This document shows positions 1 to 8,641 of a DNA stretch of 64,000 nt, piece after piece. Origin of the DNA: Halomarinibacterium sedimenti (lineage in GTDB: Bacteria > Bacteroidota > Bacteroidia > Flavobacteriales > Flavobacteriaceae); the NCBI RefSeq assembly GCF_019312585.1, contig NZ_JAHWDP010000003.1, forward strand, positions 186,001 to 250,000. Direction: 5' to 3'. The first letter of the stretch is position 1, and every line of letters starts with the position of its first letter. The notes beneath the pieces are model-generated. The model saw only the letters and a list, made by a program, of their open reading frames with translations, was not told the DNA's origin and did not search any database. Both the position numbers and the translations under genes were made by a program.

Positions 1-1463
1 ATAATGATCTTACCACCAACCTTACCAGCGAATTTGATGCAGATAGGAATTTAGCAGTCTCTCGATCCAGAAATGAAGACGAAACTGAAGATGATGAAAA
101 CTTTCAATTTTCTTTAAATTATGTAAATGAGTTTAATACAGATGGACATAAACTTACGGCCGATTTCCAATGGGAAACAGGTTCAGAAACCCAAATAGGG
201 TTAATTGAAGAATTTAATACCTTCCCTGAAAACGAAACACTTCCTTCTGAATATATTACCGAAGTTCAAGACGATACCGAATATTTATTCCAAGCAGATT
301 ACGTTTTACCCATTGGAGAAAGCGCTCAATTTGAAGCAGGTTTCCGAAGTACTTTAGAAAATACCATAACAGATTACACCTTAGAAGAACAATTAGTAGC
401 GGGAGGTGCCTTTGTGCGAAATGACAGCCTTTCCAACATCTTTGATTACACCGAAAATGTTCATGCCATATATAGTCAATATGGAAATAAATTTGGAGAC
501 TTTTCCTTTTTATTAGGCTTGCGAATGGAAAACACCGTTTTAAAAGGAGAAGTTACTGCAACCGATGTTACGGCAAACAATGCGGCTTTAAACATTAATT
601 TCGACAAAAATTTTCTAGGGCTATTCCCCACAGTAAATTTGGTATATGAGCTTTCAGAAAGAGAAAATGTTACCCTTGGTTATAACCGAAGAATTAACCG
701 TCCTAGAAATTGGTTTGTAAACCCCTTCCCTTCGCGTTCCAGTGAAGCCAATGTGTTTCAAGGAAATCCTGACTTGAATCCTGCCTATGCAAGCGCTTTC
801 GATTTGGGCTATTTAAAACGTTGGAAACAATTAACATTAACAACCTCAATTTACTACCAATACGAAACCGATTCTTTTGAAAGAGTACAGGAAGAAACGG
901 GATTGGTAACGCCTAATGGAATTCCTATTATTAGAACCATTCCTATTAACCTTTCTACAAATACACGTATAGGTTTTGAAGCGGGAGTACTATATAATCC
1001 TGCCAAGTGGTTGCGATTAAACGGAAGTTTTAATTTCTTTCAGTTTGAAACCGAAGGAGATTTTAACGGTGTGGATTATGGTGCAAAAAATACAAGTTGG
1101 TTTACACGTGGTAGTGCTAAGGTTACCTTACCTGCTAAAATTGATTGGCAGACCAATGTTTTTTATCGCGGCCCTTATAATAATGCACAAACAGAGTTTG
1201 AAGGTATTCTCTCGGTCGATTTAGCGTTCAGTAAAGACATTATTAATGACAATGCAACCATTGGATTTAATGTAAGTGATTTATTTAACAGCAGAAAACG
1301 TCGTTCTTTAACCGAAACAAGTAGCTTTACAAGTAATAGTGAGTTTCAATGGAGAGAGCGCCAATTTAATTTATCGTTCACGTATCGTTTTAACCAGAAA
1401 AAAGAAAGACAACGAAATCGTGGTGGCGATGGAGATTTTGATGGTGAAGGATTTGAAGGATAA
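1..1463 (+). CDS. Outer-membrane beta-barrel family protein (TonB-dependent-receptor-like), C-terminal part
   Basis: The reading frame is open from base 3, so the gene starts upstream of the window; the first internal ATG at 414 is not the real start. About 486 residues are visible, rich in alternating aromatic and polar beta strands. Blocks such as GYNRRINRPRNWFVNPFPSR and KNTSWFTRGSAKVTLP are typical of the outer-membrane beta-barrel family (PF14905-like) found beside TonB-dependent receptors in Bacteroidetes. It ends with a strand (NLSFTYRFNQ) followed by a charged, Gly/Asp-rich tail. It should sit in the outer membrane; the substrate cannot be told. The terC-like gene follows after 15 bp and may be cotranscribed. 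Confidence 0.85.
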   Translation, partial: NDLTTNLTSEFDADRNLAVSRSRNEDETEDDENFQFSLNYVNEFNTDGHKLTADFQWETGSETQIGLIEEFNTFPENETLPSEYITEVQDDTEYLFQADYVLPIGESAQFEAGFRSTLENTITDYTLEEQLVAGGAFVRNDSLSNIFDYTENVHAIYSQYGNKFGDFSFLLGLRMENTVLKGEVTATDVTANNAALNINFDKNFLGLFPTVNLVYELSERENVTLGYNRRINRPRNWFVNPFPSRSSEANVFQGNPDLNPAYASAFDLGYLKRWKQLTLTTSIYYQYETDSFERVQEETGLVTPNGIPIIRTIPINLSTNTRIGFEAGVLYNPAKWLRLNGSFNFFQFETEGDFNGVDYGAKNTSWFTRGSAKVTLPAKIDWQTNVFYRGPYNNAQTEFEGILSVDLAFSKDIINDNATIGFNVSDLFNSRKRRSLTETSSFTSNSEFQWRERQFNLSFTYRFNQKKERQRNRGGDGDFDGEGFEG

Positions 1464-1478
1464 TTTGTAGTTTTACAT

Positions 1479-2423
1479 ATGACCGAACATTATGTCCCTT
1501 GGGTAGTTTTAATAGCCTACGTGCTATTTCTTCTCCTTTTAGATTTCTTTGTCTTACACAAAAAAGGGACAACTCCTACTTCCAAAAAAGCCTTATACGA
1601 AACTTTATTCTTTGTAGCTAATGCACTGCTCTTCTCAGGAGTGGTGTTTTGGTTTTTTAAGCAGGGATTAGTGGACAACCCAAACAACTACACTCCCACT
1701 AAAGCTTGGCTAAGCTATCTCACGGGATATATCATAGAACTTTCGTTAAGTGTGGATAACCTATTTGTAATTGCCGTTATTTTTACTTCCTTTAAAATTC
1801 CAAGTAAATACCAGCATAGACTTTTATTTCTAGGGATTTTGGGAGCATTGATATTTAGGGCTATCCTTATAAGTGTTGGTATTGTGCTTATTAACAAGTT
1901 TCATCAAATGAGTATCATTTTTGGATTATTCTTGTTATTTACAGCCTTCAAAATGCTCAAAAAAGAAGCCGAACACGAAGATCCCAAACAACCCAAAGGA
2001 TTATCCAAGGTTTTTCGTTTTACCAAAATTATCGATGGAGATAAATTTGTTACCCAAATAGACGGTAAAAGAGTGTTTACGGCCCTATTTGGTGCTTTAG
2101 TTACCATAGAATTTACCGACTTACTCTTTGCACTTGATAGTATTCCCGCCATTTTTGCTGTCACCACAGATCCTTTTATAGTCTTTAGCTCCAACATTTT
2201 TGCCATCATGGGACTGCGCTCGCTGTACTTCTTCCTTGCCAATATGCTTGAGAAATTTAAATATTTAAAATACAGCGTGTTTGCTATTTTAATTTTTGTT
2301 TCCATTAAGCTTATGTCTGCAACCCTAGTGGAAATACCAGAATGGTTCTCCCTTACTTTTATCGTCCTTTCTTTGGCAGGAGGCGTGTATGTTTCTTTGC
2401 TGAATGCTAAAAAGGAAGACTAA
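1479..2423 (+). CDS. TerC/Alx family integral membrane protein
   Basis: The 314-residue protein has about nine hydrophobic segments. It carries the two acidic membrane motifs of the TerC family: ELSLSVDN at residues 87-94 and FALDSIPAIFAV around 217-228, followed by NIFAIMGLRSLYF. Members such as Alx and TerC are implicated in manganese export and metal or tellurite resistance; this is family knowledge, not shown here. The loop between the two halves (about 160-195) is hydrophilic and lysine-rich, as usual. The length is normal for the family. The gene lies 15 bp after the receptor gene on the same strand. Confidence 0.9.
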   Translation: MTEHYVPWVVLIAYVLFLLLLDFFVLHKKGTTPTSKKALYETLFFVANALLFSGVVFWFFKQGLVDNPNNYTPTKAWLSYLTGYIIELSLSVDNLFVIAVIFTSFKIPSKYQHRLLFLGILGALIFRAILISVGIVLINKFHQMSIIFGLFLLFTAFKMLKKEAEHEDPKQPKGLSKVFRFTKIIDGDKFVTQIDGKRVFTALFGALVTIEFTDLLFALDSIPAIFAVTTDPFIVFSSNIFAIMGLRSLYFFLANMLEKFKYLKYSVFAILIFVSIKLMSATLVEIPEWFSLTFIVLSLAGGVYVSLLNAKKED

Positions 2424-2480
2424 GTCTGTCTATTTAAATAAAGCCAATATATTTTTAATTGGATATTCTCTTGAATCCAA

Positions 2481-2586
2481 GTTTGTATCTTTGAAATAAC
2501 GTTACCGTATATCGAAGATAAAAAACTATTGATAGCTTAGCTATTTTGCCATATATCGACGACAAAATAAATTATATAACGAGTTG
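2481..2586 (+). repeat. Solitary 3' tail of the HTH/21-bp-array element
   Basis: This stretch resembles the sequence that follows the HTH genes at 21108 and 51386. It has a TTTGTATCTTTG block at its start, then GTTACCGTATATCGA, two further ATATCGA-type arms, and the terminal ATTATATAACGAGTTG, also seen at 21001 (reverse) and 49607. No HTH coding sequence or 21-bp array is attached. An internal palindrome ATAGCTTAGCTAT lies near 2532-2544. It directly precedes the ICMT-like gene, and its TATCTTTG could act as a -7 promoter element. Confidence 0.6.
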
Positions 2587-2627
2587 TACGGCATATAATC
2601 GGAACGAGGACAACCTTAAAACCATAT

Positions 2628-3101
2628 ATGTTTTCATTATTCATAAGAAATCTATTTTTTACAATTTTGCAACCTGGATTAGTAGCAGGATTGATACCAT
2701 TTTGGATTACAGGTTTCAGGATTAATAACATATTTGTCAAAGTTTGGCAATTACATCATTATATAGGGACTATTGTTTTTCTGATTGGCTTTGTAATAAT
2801 GATCTGGTGCATCATAAGTTTTGCCGTCAAAGGAAGAGGGACGCTTTCTCCTATAGACCCAACAAAGCGGTTAGTTGTGGCTGGACTTTACAAATTTTCA
2901 CGTAACCCTATGTACGTTGGTGTGACATTAATATTGATTGGTGAATCAGCCTATTTTCAATCAGTTGAGTTATGGATTTACGCTCTCTTTGTCTTTATTA
3001 CTTTCAATATTTTCGCAATACTTATTGAAGAGCCTCGATTGAGGAAGGATTTTGGAGAAGATTATAAAAGGTATTGTGAAAAAGTAAGGAGATGGATTTA
3101 A
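2628..3101 (+). CDS. Isoprenylcysteine carboxyl methyltransferase-family membrane protein
   Basis: The 157-residue protein has four or five hydrophobic segments. The C-terminal SAM-binding signature of the ICMT/PEMT family is present: FSRNPMYVGVTLILIG around residues 90-105, then EEPRLRKDFGEDYKRYCEKV near the end. Bacterial members methylate small or lipidic substrates, and the actual substrate is unknown. The gene stands alone between a tail of the HTH element and a CAAC-rich 3' flank (ACCGAACAACACCCG, about 3140). That makes it look like an acquired cassette rather than part of a core operon. Confidence 0.82.
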   Translation: MFSLFIRNLFFTILQPGLVAGLIPFWITGFRINNIFVKVWQLHHYIGTIVFLIGFVIMIWCIISFAVKGRGTLSPIDPTKRLVVAGLYKFSRNPMYVGVTLILIGESAYFQSVELWIYALFVFITFNIFAILIEEPRLRKDFGEDYKRYCEKVRRWI

Positions 3102-3189
3102 TATTCTTGAATCCAAACGAATTACAAAAGACAAATACGACCGAACAACACCCGTATATAGCATATAAATTCCTTCAAAATTTCCCACA

Positions 3190-3218
3190 AAAAAACCCTC
3201 CAAAATGGGAGGGTTTTT
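3190..3218. terminator. Bidirectional terminator between ICMT gene and rplI
   Basis: CCCTCC and GGAGGG form a GC-rich stem around a short AAAATG loop, with an A run on the left and a T run on the right. It can therefore terminate the convergent transcripts from both sides. The stem is 24 bp beyond the rplI stop on the minus strand. Confidence 0.8.
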
Positions 3219-3241
3219 ATATCAATTAGTGTTTGTTCTAA

Positions 3242-3694
3242 TTACTTAGCTTCTGCTACTACGTCAAAAGAAAAATCGGTTACCACATCTCTATGAAAAC
3301 GAATTTTAGCATCGTATTTTCCAGTACGCTTAATTAAGCCACCAGCGATGATAATAAACTTTTTCTCGATTTCCACACCTTCTTTAGCTAGGGCAGCTGC
3401 AAGGTCTGCATTACTTACAGAACCAAACAATTTATCCCCTTCACCAGCTTTAGCAGCAATCTTAATTTCTAATCCGTTTAATTTATCCGCTTCTTTTTGA
3501 GCGTCATCGATCATTTTCTTTTCCTTGTGCGCACGTTGTTTTAACGTTTCTGCCAATACTTTTTTAGCAGAAGGAGTCGCTAATACAGCGTATCCCTGAG
3601 GAATAAGAAAGTTTCTTCCGTAGCCATTTTTTACAGATACTAAATCGTCTGCAAAACCTACATTTTCAACGTCTTTTTTTAATATTAGTTCCAT
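3242..3694 (-). CDS. rplI: 50S ribosomal protein L9
   Basis: The 150-residue protein starts MELILKKDVENVGFADDLVS and continues VKNGYGRNFLIPQGYAVLAT, the conserved N-terminal rRNA-binding domain of bL9. A lysine-rich connecting helix (about 50-75) and the C-terminal domain follow. Length is normal. It is the last gene of the rpsF-rpsR-rplI operon, 13 bp after rpsR, and is followed by a clear terminator. Confidence 0.97.
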   Translation of the reverse strand: MELILKKDVENVGFADDLVSVKNGYGRNFLIPQGYAVLATPSAKKVLAETLKQRAHKEKKMIDDAQKEADKLNGLEIKIAAKAGEGDKLFGSVSNADLAAALAKEGVEIEKKFIIIAGGLIKRTGKYDAKIRFHRDVVTDFSFDVVAEAK

Positions 3695-3707
3695 GTTCTT
3701 TCTGCTT

Positions 3708-4004
3708 TTATTTTAATAAATCGGCAACGTATGGCATTAAAGCTAAGTGACGAGCTCTTTTTACAGCTACTGCCACTTTACGTTGATATTTAAGAGACGT
3801 TCCAGTTAATCTACGAGGAAGAATTTTTCCTTGCTCGTTTACAAATTTCAATAAGAAATCTGGATCTTTATAATCGATATACTTAATACCCGATTTTTTG
3901 AATCGACAGTATTTTTTAGTCTTTGAAGTTTCGATATTTAACGGAGTAAGATATCTTATCTCTCCGTCTTTCTTTCCTTTAGCTTGTTGTTCTATTGTAG
4001 ACAT
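3708..4004 (-). CDS. rpsR: 30S ribosomal protein S18
   Basis: The 98-residue protein has a Lys-rich N-terminal extension. The bS18 core contains [40 protein letters not shown] and the terminal [18 protein letters not shown]. It is somewhat longer than the E. coli protein, as is usual in Bacteroidetes. It is the middle gene of rpsF-rpsR-rplI; only 3 bp separate it from rpsF. Confidence 0.97.
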   Translation of the reverse strand: MSTIEQQAKGKKDGEIRYLTPLNIETSKTKKYCRFKKSGIKYIDYKDPDFLLKFVNEQGKILPRRLTGTSLKYQRKVAVAVKRARHLALMPYVADLLK

Positions 4005-4007
4005 ATC

Positions 4008-4349
4008 TTAAGCAGTTTGTTTTTTATCACGGTTTCTTCTCTTCTCAGCCCAAGCAATTGCGTGCTTGTCTAACTTTACAGAAAGGAAACGCATAATACG
4101 TTCGTCTCTTTTAAACTCAACTTCTAAATCGTTGATTGCTTCACCTGGAGCGGTGTACTCAAAAAGGTGATAAAAACCACTTTTTTTGTGTTGAATTGGA
4201 TACGCTAATTTTTTTAGCCCCCAATTTTCTTTGGATATCATCTTTGCACCTTTAGAAATAAGAAAATCTTCAAATTTCTTAACTGTTTCCTTTATCTGGT
4301 CTTCAGATAAAACGGGATTCAAGATGAAAACAGTTTCGTAATGATTCAT
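4008..4349 (-). CDS. rpsF: 30S ribosomal protein S6
   Basis: The start is set at the ATG at 4349 because MNHYETVFILNPVLSEDQIK matches the normal bS6 N-terminus. The reading frame stays open to 4421, but that extension (MLILNKVV..) looks like untranslated leader. The result is 113 residues, normal for bS6, with KLAYPIQHKKSGFYHLFEY and RFLSVKLDKHA visible. It is the first gene of the operon, so its promoter should lie between 4350 and 4460. Confidence 0.95.
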   Translation of the reverse strand: MNHYETVFILNPVLSEDQIKETVKKFEDFLISKGAKMISKENWGLKKLAYPIQHKKSGFYHLFEYTAPGEAINDLEVEFKRDERIMRFLSVKLDKHAIAWAEKRRNRDKKQTA

Positions 4350-4464
4350 AAATATAATTTTATTACTTCTTAGCACCTTGCCAAGAGCGTGCAAAAATAC
4401 TACTTTATTTAGAATTAACAAACATCCATTTCATTATTAAAGTTTTTCCTACACAAATAGTTAA

Positions 4465-4483
4465 AACGCTAAATTTTAGCGTT
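4465..4483. promoter_or_regulatory. 19-bp perfect palindrome in the rpsF / LytTR-regulator divergent spacer
   Basis: AACGCTAAATTTTAGCGTT is two 9-bp arms around one central base. It lies between the divergent rpsF and LytTR response-regulator genes, with no T run to make it a terminator. It could be an operator for either promoter; which protein binds is unknown. Confidence 0.45.
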
Positions 4484-4551
4484 GAACGAGGAAAAAAGTT
4501 GCAGTTCATCGATTTTTTGTATATCATTGTACTGAGCTAAACCTTACACCC

Positions 4552-5262
4552 ATGGAAAAACCTATGTTAAAATGTGCTATTGTTGATGACTCAACATTGC
4601 AAAGACTTTCCATAGTAAAACTAATAGAGAATCACCCTTCCCTTGACCTAATTGCCGAGTACAATAATGCTATTGAGGCCAAAATGGGCCTAGCCTCTAC
4701 CGAGATTGACCTTATTTTCTTGGATATTGAAATGCCCATCCTCTCGGGATTCGATTTACTAGATGACCTTACCAATAAACCACAAATTATTTTTGTTACA
4801 GGTAAAACAAAATACGCATTTAAAGCCTTTGATTACGATGCTGTGGATTATTTAAGAAAGCCTATCTCTAAAGAGCGTTTCTTGAATGCGGTTCATAAGG
4901 CGATTGTAAACTACAAAATGAAAAACGAGGAAGGCTTCGACGATGAAGACTTTATCTTCGTAAAAAGTAACCTTAAAAAGCGAAAAGTATTTCTGAATGA
5001 GCTACGCTATATTGAAGCCTTAGGAGATTACGTAAAGCTTGTTACAGAGCACGATGCGTTGGTAGTGTTATCCACTATGAAAGCTTTTGAAAATCTATTA
5101 CCCAAAGAGCGTTTCTTACGTATTCACAAATCGTATATTGTGAACTTAGATAAAGTTGAAAAATACAATAGTAAAGTTATCGAGCTTGACAAGGAGCAAC
5201 TTCCACTAAGTAGAAATCGTAAAGCCGAATTGGTAGAAGCATTGGCGGCTACGGCAAAGTAA
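4552..5262 (+). CDS. LytTR-family response regulator
   Basis: The 236-residue protein has an N-terminal receiver domain. It shows the acidic pair D12-D13, the phospho-acceptor D58 in LIFLDIEMP, a Thr in FVTGKTK, and the lysine in YLRKPIS. A LytTR DNA-binding domain follows (about 130-230; IHKSYIVNLDKVEKYNS, LPLSRNRKAELVEAL). No histidine kinase is next to it, so it may be an orphan or pair with a kinase elsewhere. An in-frame ATG at 4564 is an alternative start. The stop is 1 bp from the convergent priA stop. Confidence 0.92.
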   Translation: MEKPMLKCAIVDDSTLQRLSIVKLIENHPSLDLIAEYNNAIEAKMGLASTEIDLIFLDIEMPILSGFDLLDDLTNKPQIIFVTGKTKYAFKAFDYDAVDYLRKPISKERFLNAVHKAIVNYKMKNEEGFDDEDFIFVKSNLKKRKVFLNELRYIEALGDYVKLVTEHDALVVLSTMKAFENLLPKERFLRIHKSYIVNLDKVEKYNSKVIELDKEQLPLSRNRKAELVEALAATAK

Positions 5263-5263
5263 C

Positions 5264-7717
5264 CTAATAGTTATCTACATCTACTGTTAATTTCACCCTC
5301 GAAAATTCTTTTACAGCAAGAAACCGTTGTTGCGCTTTTAAAATATATCCTTTGGATCTAGAAAGAGAATTTTCTTTAGGGATTTTTACCAGAATATTGG
5401 TGATAAACTCATTGCGAATCCGTCCAACAGGCGGACTTACAGGCCCCAACACATGTTCTTTTAAAGGCATTTTTAACACTTCGGCAAACCATTTTGAGGC
5501 TTTATCCATGGTGCTAAAGTTCCTATGCTTAACGGTAATTTTAATAATCCGATAGTGCGGTGGATACTTAAACTGATAGCGTTCTTCGGTTTGTTCTTTG
5601 TACATTCCCTCATAGTCATTGGTACTTACCTGACGTAAAATTTGATGATACGGATTGTAACTCTGTATAATCACCTTGCCTCGTTTTTGCGTACGCCCTG
5701 CCCTTCCCGCTACTTGTTGCAAAAGCTGAAAACTGCGCTCATGGGCTCTAAAATCTGGGAAATTCAACAAATTATCGGCATTCATAACCCCCACCAAACT
5801 CACATCCCGAAAATCCAATCCTTTCGCAAGCATTTGCGTTCCTACTAAAATGTCAATGTCTTTATCCTCCATACGTTCAATAAGCTTGGCATAGGCATGT
5901 TTCCCTTTGGTGGTATCTTGATCCATTCTGGCTACGGAATGGTTTGGGAATAATTCTTTTAATTCTTCTTCAATCTGTTCGGTTCCAAAACCTTTACTAT
6001 CGAGAGTTTCACTTCCACAAGCCAAACAAGAAATAAGCATTGCCATGCTATACCCACAATAATGACATCGCAATTGATCTTTGTGTTGGTGATAGGTCAA
6101 ACTCACGTCGCAGTTTGGACATTGTGGTGAAACACCACAGGTGGTACACTCTACAATAGGCGAATACCCTCTTCTATTCTGAAACAAAATCACCTGCTCT
6201 TTGTTTTGAAGGGCTTCCTCCATTTCTTCCAAAAGGCGATCGCTAAAATGCCCTGACATTCTTTTCTTCTTCAGCTTATCACGAATATCGACCAATTCCA
6301 TTTCGGGCATTAGTACATTTCCGAAACGTTCCTTTAATACTACTAATCCATATTTTCCATCTTTGGCATTGTAATAACTCTCCAAAGAAGGCGTAGCAGA
6401 ACCCATGAGCACCTTAGCCTTGTGCAATTGTGCCAATACCAAAACCGTATCTCTTGCGTGATAACGGGGCGCTGGATTGTATTGCTTAAACGAAGGTTCG
6501 TGTTCCTCATCTACTATAACGAATCCTAAATTCTGAAAAGGTAAAAACAAAGCAGAACGCGCACCAATAACAATTTGTGCTTTTTGCTTTTGCTGAAGGG
6601 CTTGCTGCCAAACTTCTACCCGTTCGTTATTGGAATATTTACTGTGATACACCGCCACCTTTTTTCCAAAATAATGTTGAAGTCTGGATATAAGCTGCGT
6701 GGTTAAAGCAATCTCAGGCAGGATATACAAAATTTGCTTTCCCGTTTCAAGCATCTCTTCCATAAGTTTCACATAGATTTCTGTCTTTCCGCTGGAAGTG
6801 ACACCGTGCAGGAGTGTAATGTCCGTCTCTTTAAAGGAAGCCTCTATTTCCTGAAAAGCCACCTGCTGTGCGGGACTTAACCCCTTTGCTTCAGAAGGTG
6901 CATCCCCAGTGTATTCCATACGATCTTTTTGAAGATAATATTCTTCTAAAATTCCTTTGTCAATCAATGTTTTAATCACCGAAGCGGTGCTATCTGCCTT
7001 CTTTTGAAGTAACACCGACTCTACATTCTTTTCTGTTGCCGAAAGCATAAAAAGAGTCATAAGGACATTGCGCTGTTTGGGTGCGCGAGATAATTCATCT
7101 AATAACTCCCGAAGCGAAGCTTCCTCATGAAAGGGTGCTTTTAATTTAAGATACCGCTTCAGTTTGGGTTTGTACTGTTCAAATAATTCTTCTTGAACCG
7201 TAACCACTCCTTTTTCAATTAAATTCTGAATCACCCCCACCACATGAGTCCTATCCAAAATATTCCGAATGTCATTGATATGTAAAGACGACTGATTTTG
7301 CAAGGCTTCAAACACCACAAATTCTTCATCGTTTAAGGTGCCTTCATCAAATTCTACATCTTTCCGAAGCGTGATAATGGTTTCACTTTCCAACAAAAAA
7401 GCGCTGGGCAACGCTGCGCGAATCACTTCACCTAAGGTGCACATATAATAGTTTGCCATCCATTCCCAATGCTTTAATTGGGTAGCCGTGATGATGGGAG
7501 TTTCGTCTAAAATCTGGTCAATTGATTTAGTTTCGTAAGTAGGTGGATCGTTTTGATGAATGGCATAGACAATTCCTGTGTAGATCTTCGATTTTCCGAA
7601 AGGCACCGCCACACGCATTCCAGGCTTAAGAAAGCCTGCTTCGTCTTTATTAACGTTATAGGTAAACGCTTGACGTAGCGGAATGGGTAAAATGACATCG
7701 ATAAAATACACAGGCAA
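5264..7717 (-). CDS. priA: Primosomal protein N' (replication restart helicase PriA)
   Basis: The 817-residue superfamily 2 helicase restarts stalled replication forks. Visible motifs are the Walker A GVTSSGKTE (305-313), DEEH (402-405), GSATPS around 439-444, and the zinc-binding insertion with cysteines in CTTCGVSPQCPNC, CHYCGYS and CLACGS (about 524-568). Also seen are GTQMLAKGLDF and QVAGRAGR. The N-terminal 3'BD domain (1-110) is present. Length is slightly above E. coli PriA, typical for Bacteroidetes. The gene is 3 bp after yihY on the minus strand, so nadC, yihY and priA are probably one transcript. Confidence 0.97.
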   Translation of the reverse strand: MPVYFIDVILPIPLRQAFTYNVNKDEAGFLKPGMRVAVPFGKSKIYTGIVYAIHQNDPPTYETKSIDQILDETPIITATQLKHWEWMANYYMCTLGEVIRAALPSAFLLESETIITLRKDVEFDEGTLNDEEFVVFEALQNQSSLHINDIRNILDRTHVVGVIQNLIEKGVVTVQEELFEQYKPKLKRYLKLKAPFHEEASLRELLDELSRAPKQRNVLMTLFMLSATEKNVESVLLQKKADSTASVIKTLIDKGILEEYYLQKDRMEYTGDAPSEAKGLSPAQQVAFQEIEASFKETDITLLHGVTSSGKTEIYVKLMEEMLETGKQILYILPEIALTTQLISRLQHYFGKKVAVYHSKYSNNERVEVWQQALQQKQKAQIVIGARSALFLPFQNLGFVIVDEEHEPSFKQYNPAPRYHARDTVLVLAQLHKAKVLMGSATPSLESYYNAKDGKYGLVVLKERFGNVLMPEMELVDIRDKLKKKRMSGHFSDRLLEEMEEALQNKEQVILFQNRRGYSPIVECTTCGVSPQCPNCDVSLTYHQHKDQLRCHYCGYSMAMLISCLACGSETLDSKGFGTEQIEEELKELFPNHSVARMDQDTTKGKHAYAKLIERMEDKDIDILVGTQMLAKGLDFRDVSLVGVMNADNLLNFPDFRAHERSFQLLQQVAGRAGRTQKRGKVIIQSYNPYHQILRQVSTNDYEGMYKEQTEERYQFKYPPHYRIIKITVKHRNFSTMDKASKWFAEVLKMPLKEHVLGPVSPPVGRIRNEFITNILVKIPKENSLSRSKGYILKAQQRFLAVKEFSRVKLTVDVDNY

Positions 7718-7720
7718 AAA

Positions 7721-8641
7721 TTAAATACACTTTTCTTTTAAACGCTGTAGGGATATGTTCAATTCGAAGCCCAATAGCAACAGGTTCGAGTTAATCCAAA
7801 TATACACCATCATAATCAACAACGCCCCAATCGAGCCATATAATTCGTTATATTGAGAGAAATTATTAATGTACACCCCAAAGAAATACGTGGTGAGTAC
7901 AAAAAGGAGGGTTGTTACCAAGGCTCCAATGGAGAAAAAGCTGGTCTCGCGCCCTTCTTTTACACCAAAATGATACAAAGTGGCAACTACGATATAAAGC
8001 ATCAATGCAAAGAGACCAAACTGAAGCACATTAATCCAGAATATCTCATTTTGAATGTACTCATCTGCCGTTAAAAAGTTGATGAAGTATTCCCCATAAA
8101 GAATAGCTCCTACCGTTATCAAGATAATTACCGCCAGAAAAATAGAGACCAAAAAGGAAATAAAATACTGTCTGAAAAATCCGCGGTTAATGGTCACGTA
8201 GAATGAATATTCAAAGGCGCTAAAAATAGCATTTACCCCATTTGCCGTTAAAAACATGGTTAAAAAGAAAGTTACAGAAAGCAAACTACTGCGGGGGTTT
8301 AGCGCAATATCTTCAATCACAGGATAAAAGAAATCTTGTGTTTGTGGCGGTAATAATTCCTGAATAAAAATTAAAAATCGCGCTTGGAAATTTTCAATTC
8401 GGATATACGGAATCACGTTTAGGATAAATAGCAAAAATGGAAAAATAGCCATAAAGAAACTATACGCTATAGAACTGGCACGCGAAGAGAAGGTCCCTTT
8501 AATAATTCCCAACGTATAGGTTTCTAACAAGTCGTAGAGAGAAAATCCACCAAATCCAGGAAGTTTGATAAGCTGCAACAACTTTACCACATTCCGTACA
8601 ATGGGGATTTTATTAAGCTTTTCCTCTACTTCGGCACTCAT
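7721..8641 (-). CDS. YihY/UPF0761 family inner-membrane protein
   Basis: The 306-residue protein has about six long hydrophobic segments. Features of the YihY/BrkB family are SSRASSIAYSFFMAIFPFLL near residue 60 and the later GSIGALLIMMVYIWINSNLL. Molecular function is not established; the old ribonuclease BN label is not supported. Its start overlaps the nadC stop by 4 bp, implying translational coupling. It is followed closely by priA. Confidence 0.9.
   Translation of the reverse strand: MSAEVEEKLNKIPIVRNVVKLLQLIKLPGFGGFSLYDLLETYTLGIIKGTFSSRASSIAYSFFMAIFPFLLFILNVIPYIRIENFQARFLIFIQELLPPQTQDFFYPVIEDIALNPRSSLLSVTFFLTMFLTANGVNAIFSAFEYSFYVTINRGFFRQYFISFLVSIFLAVIILITVGAILYGEYFINFLTADEYIQNEIFWINVLQFGLFALMLYIVVATLYHFGVKEGRETSFFSIGALVTTLLFVLTTYFFGVYINNFSQYNELYGSIGALLIMMVYIWINSNLLLLGFELNISLQRLKEKCI

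Larger units (their letters stand above)
2463..3116. repeat. Direct repeat pair bracketing the ICMT gene
   Basis: ATATTCTCTTGAATCCAA at 2463-2480 recurs as ATATTCTTGAATCCAA at 3101-3116, which overlaps the stop of the ICMT-like gene. The copies differ only by a 2-nt gap. The bracketed 620 bp contain a tail of the HTH element (2481-2586) and the ICMT gene. This could be the footprint of an insertion or of recombination, but the repeat is short and AT-rich. Confidence 0.45.

Noticed and set aside
7775-7800. tRNA-like GGTTCGAGTTAATCC
   Set aside because: It is a chance T-loop-like match inside the yihY-like coding sequence, with no cloverleaf arms around it.
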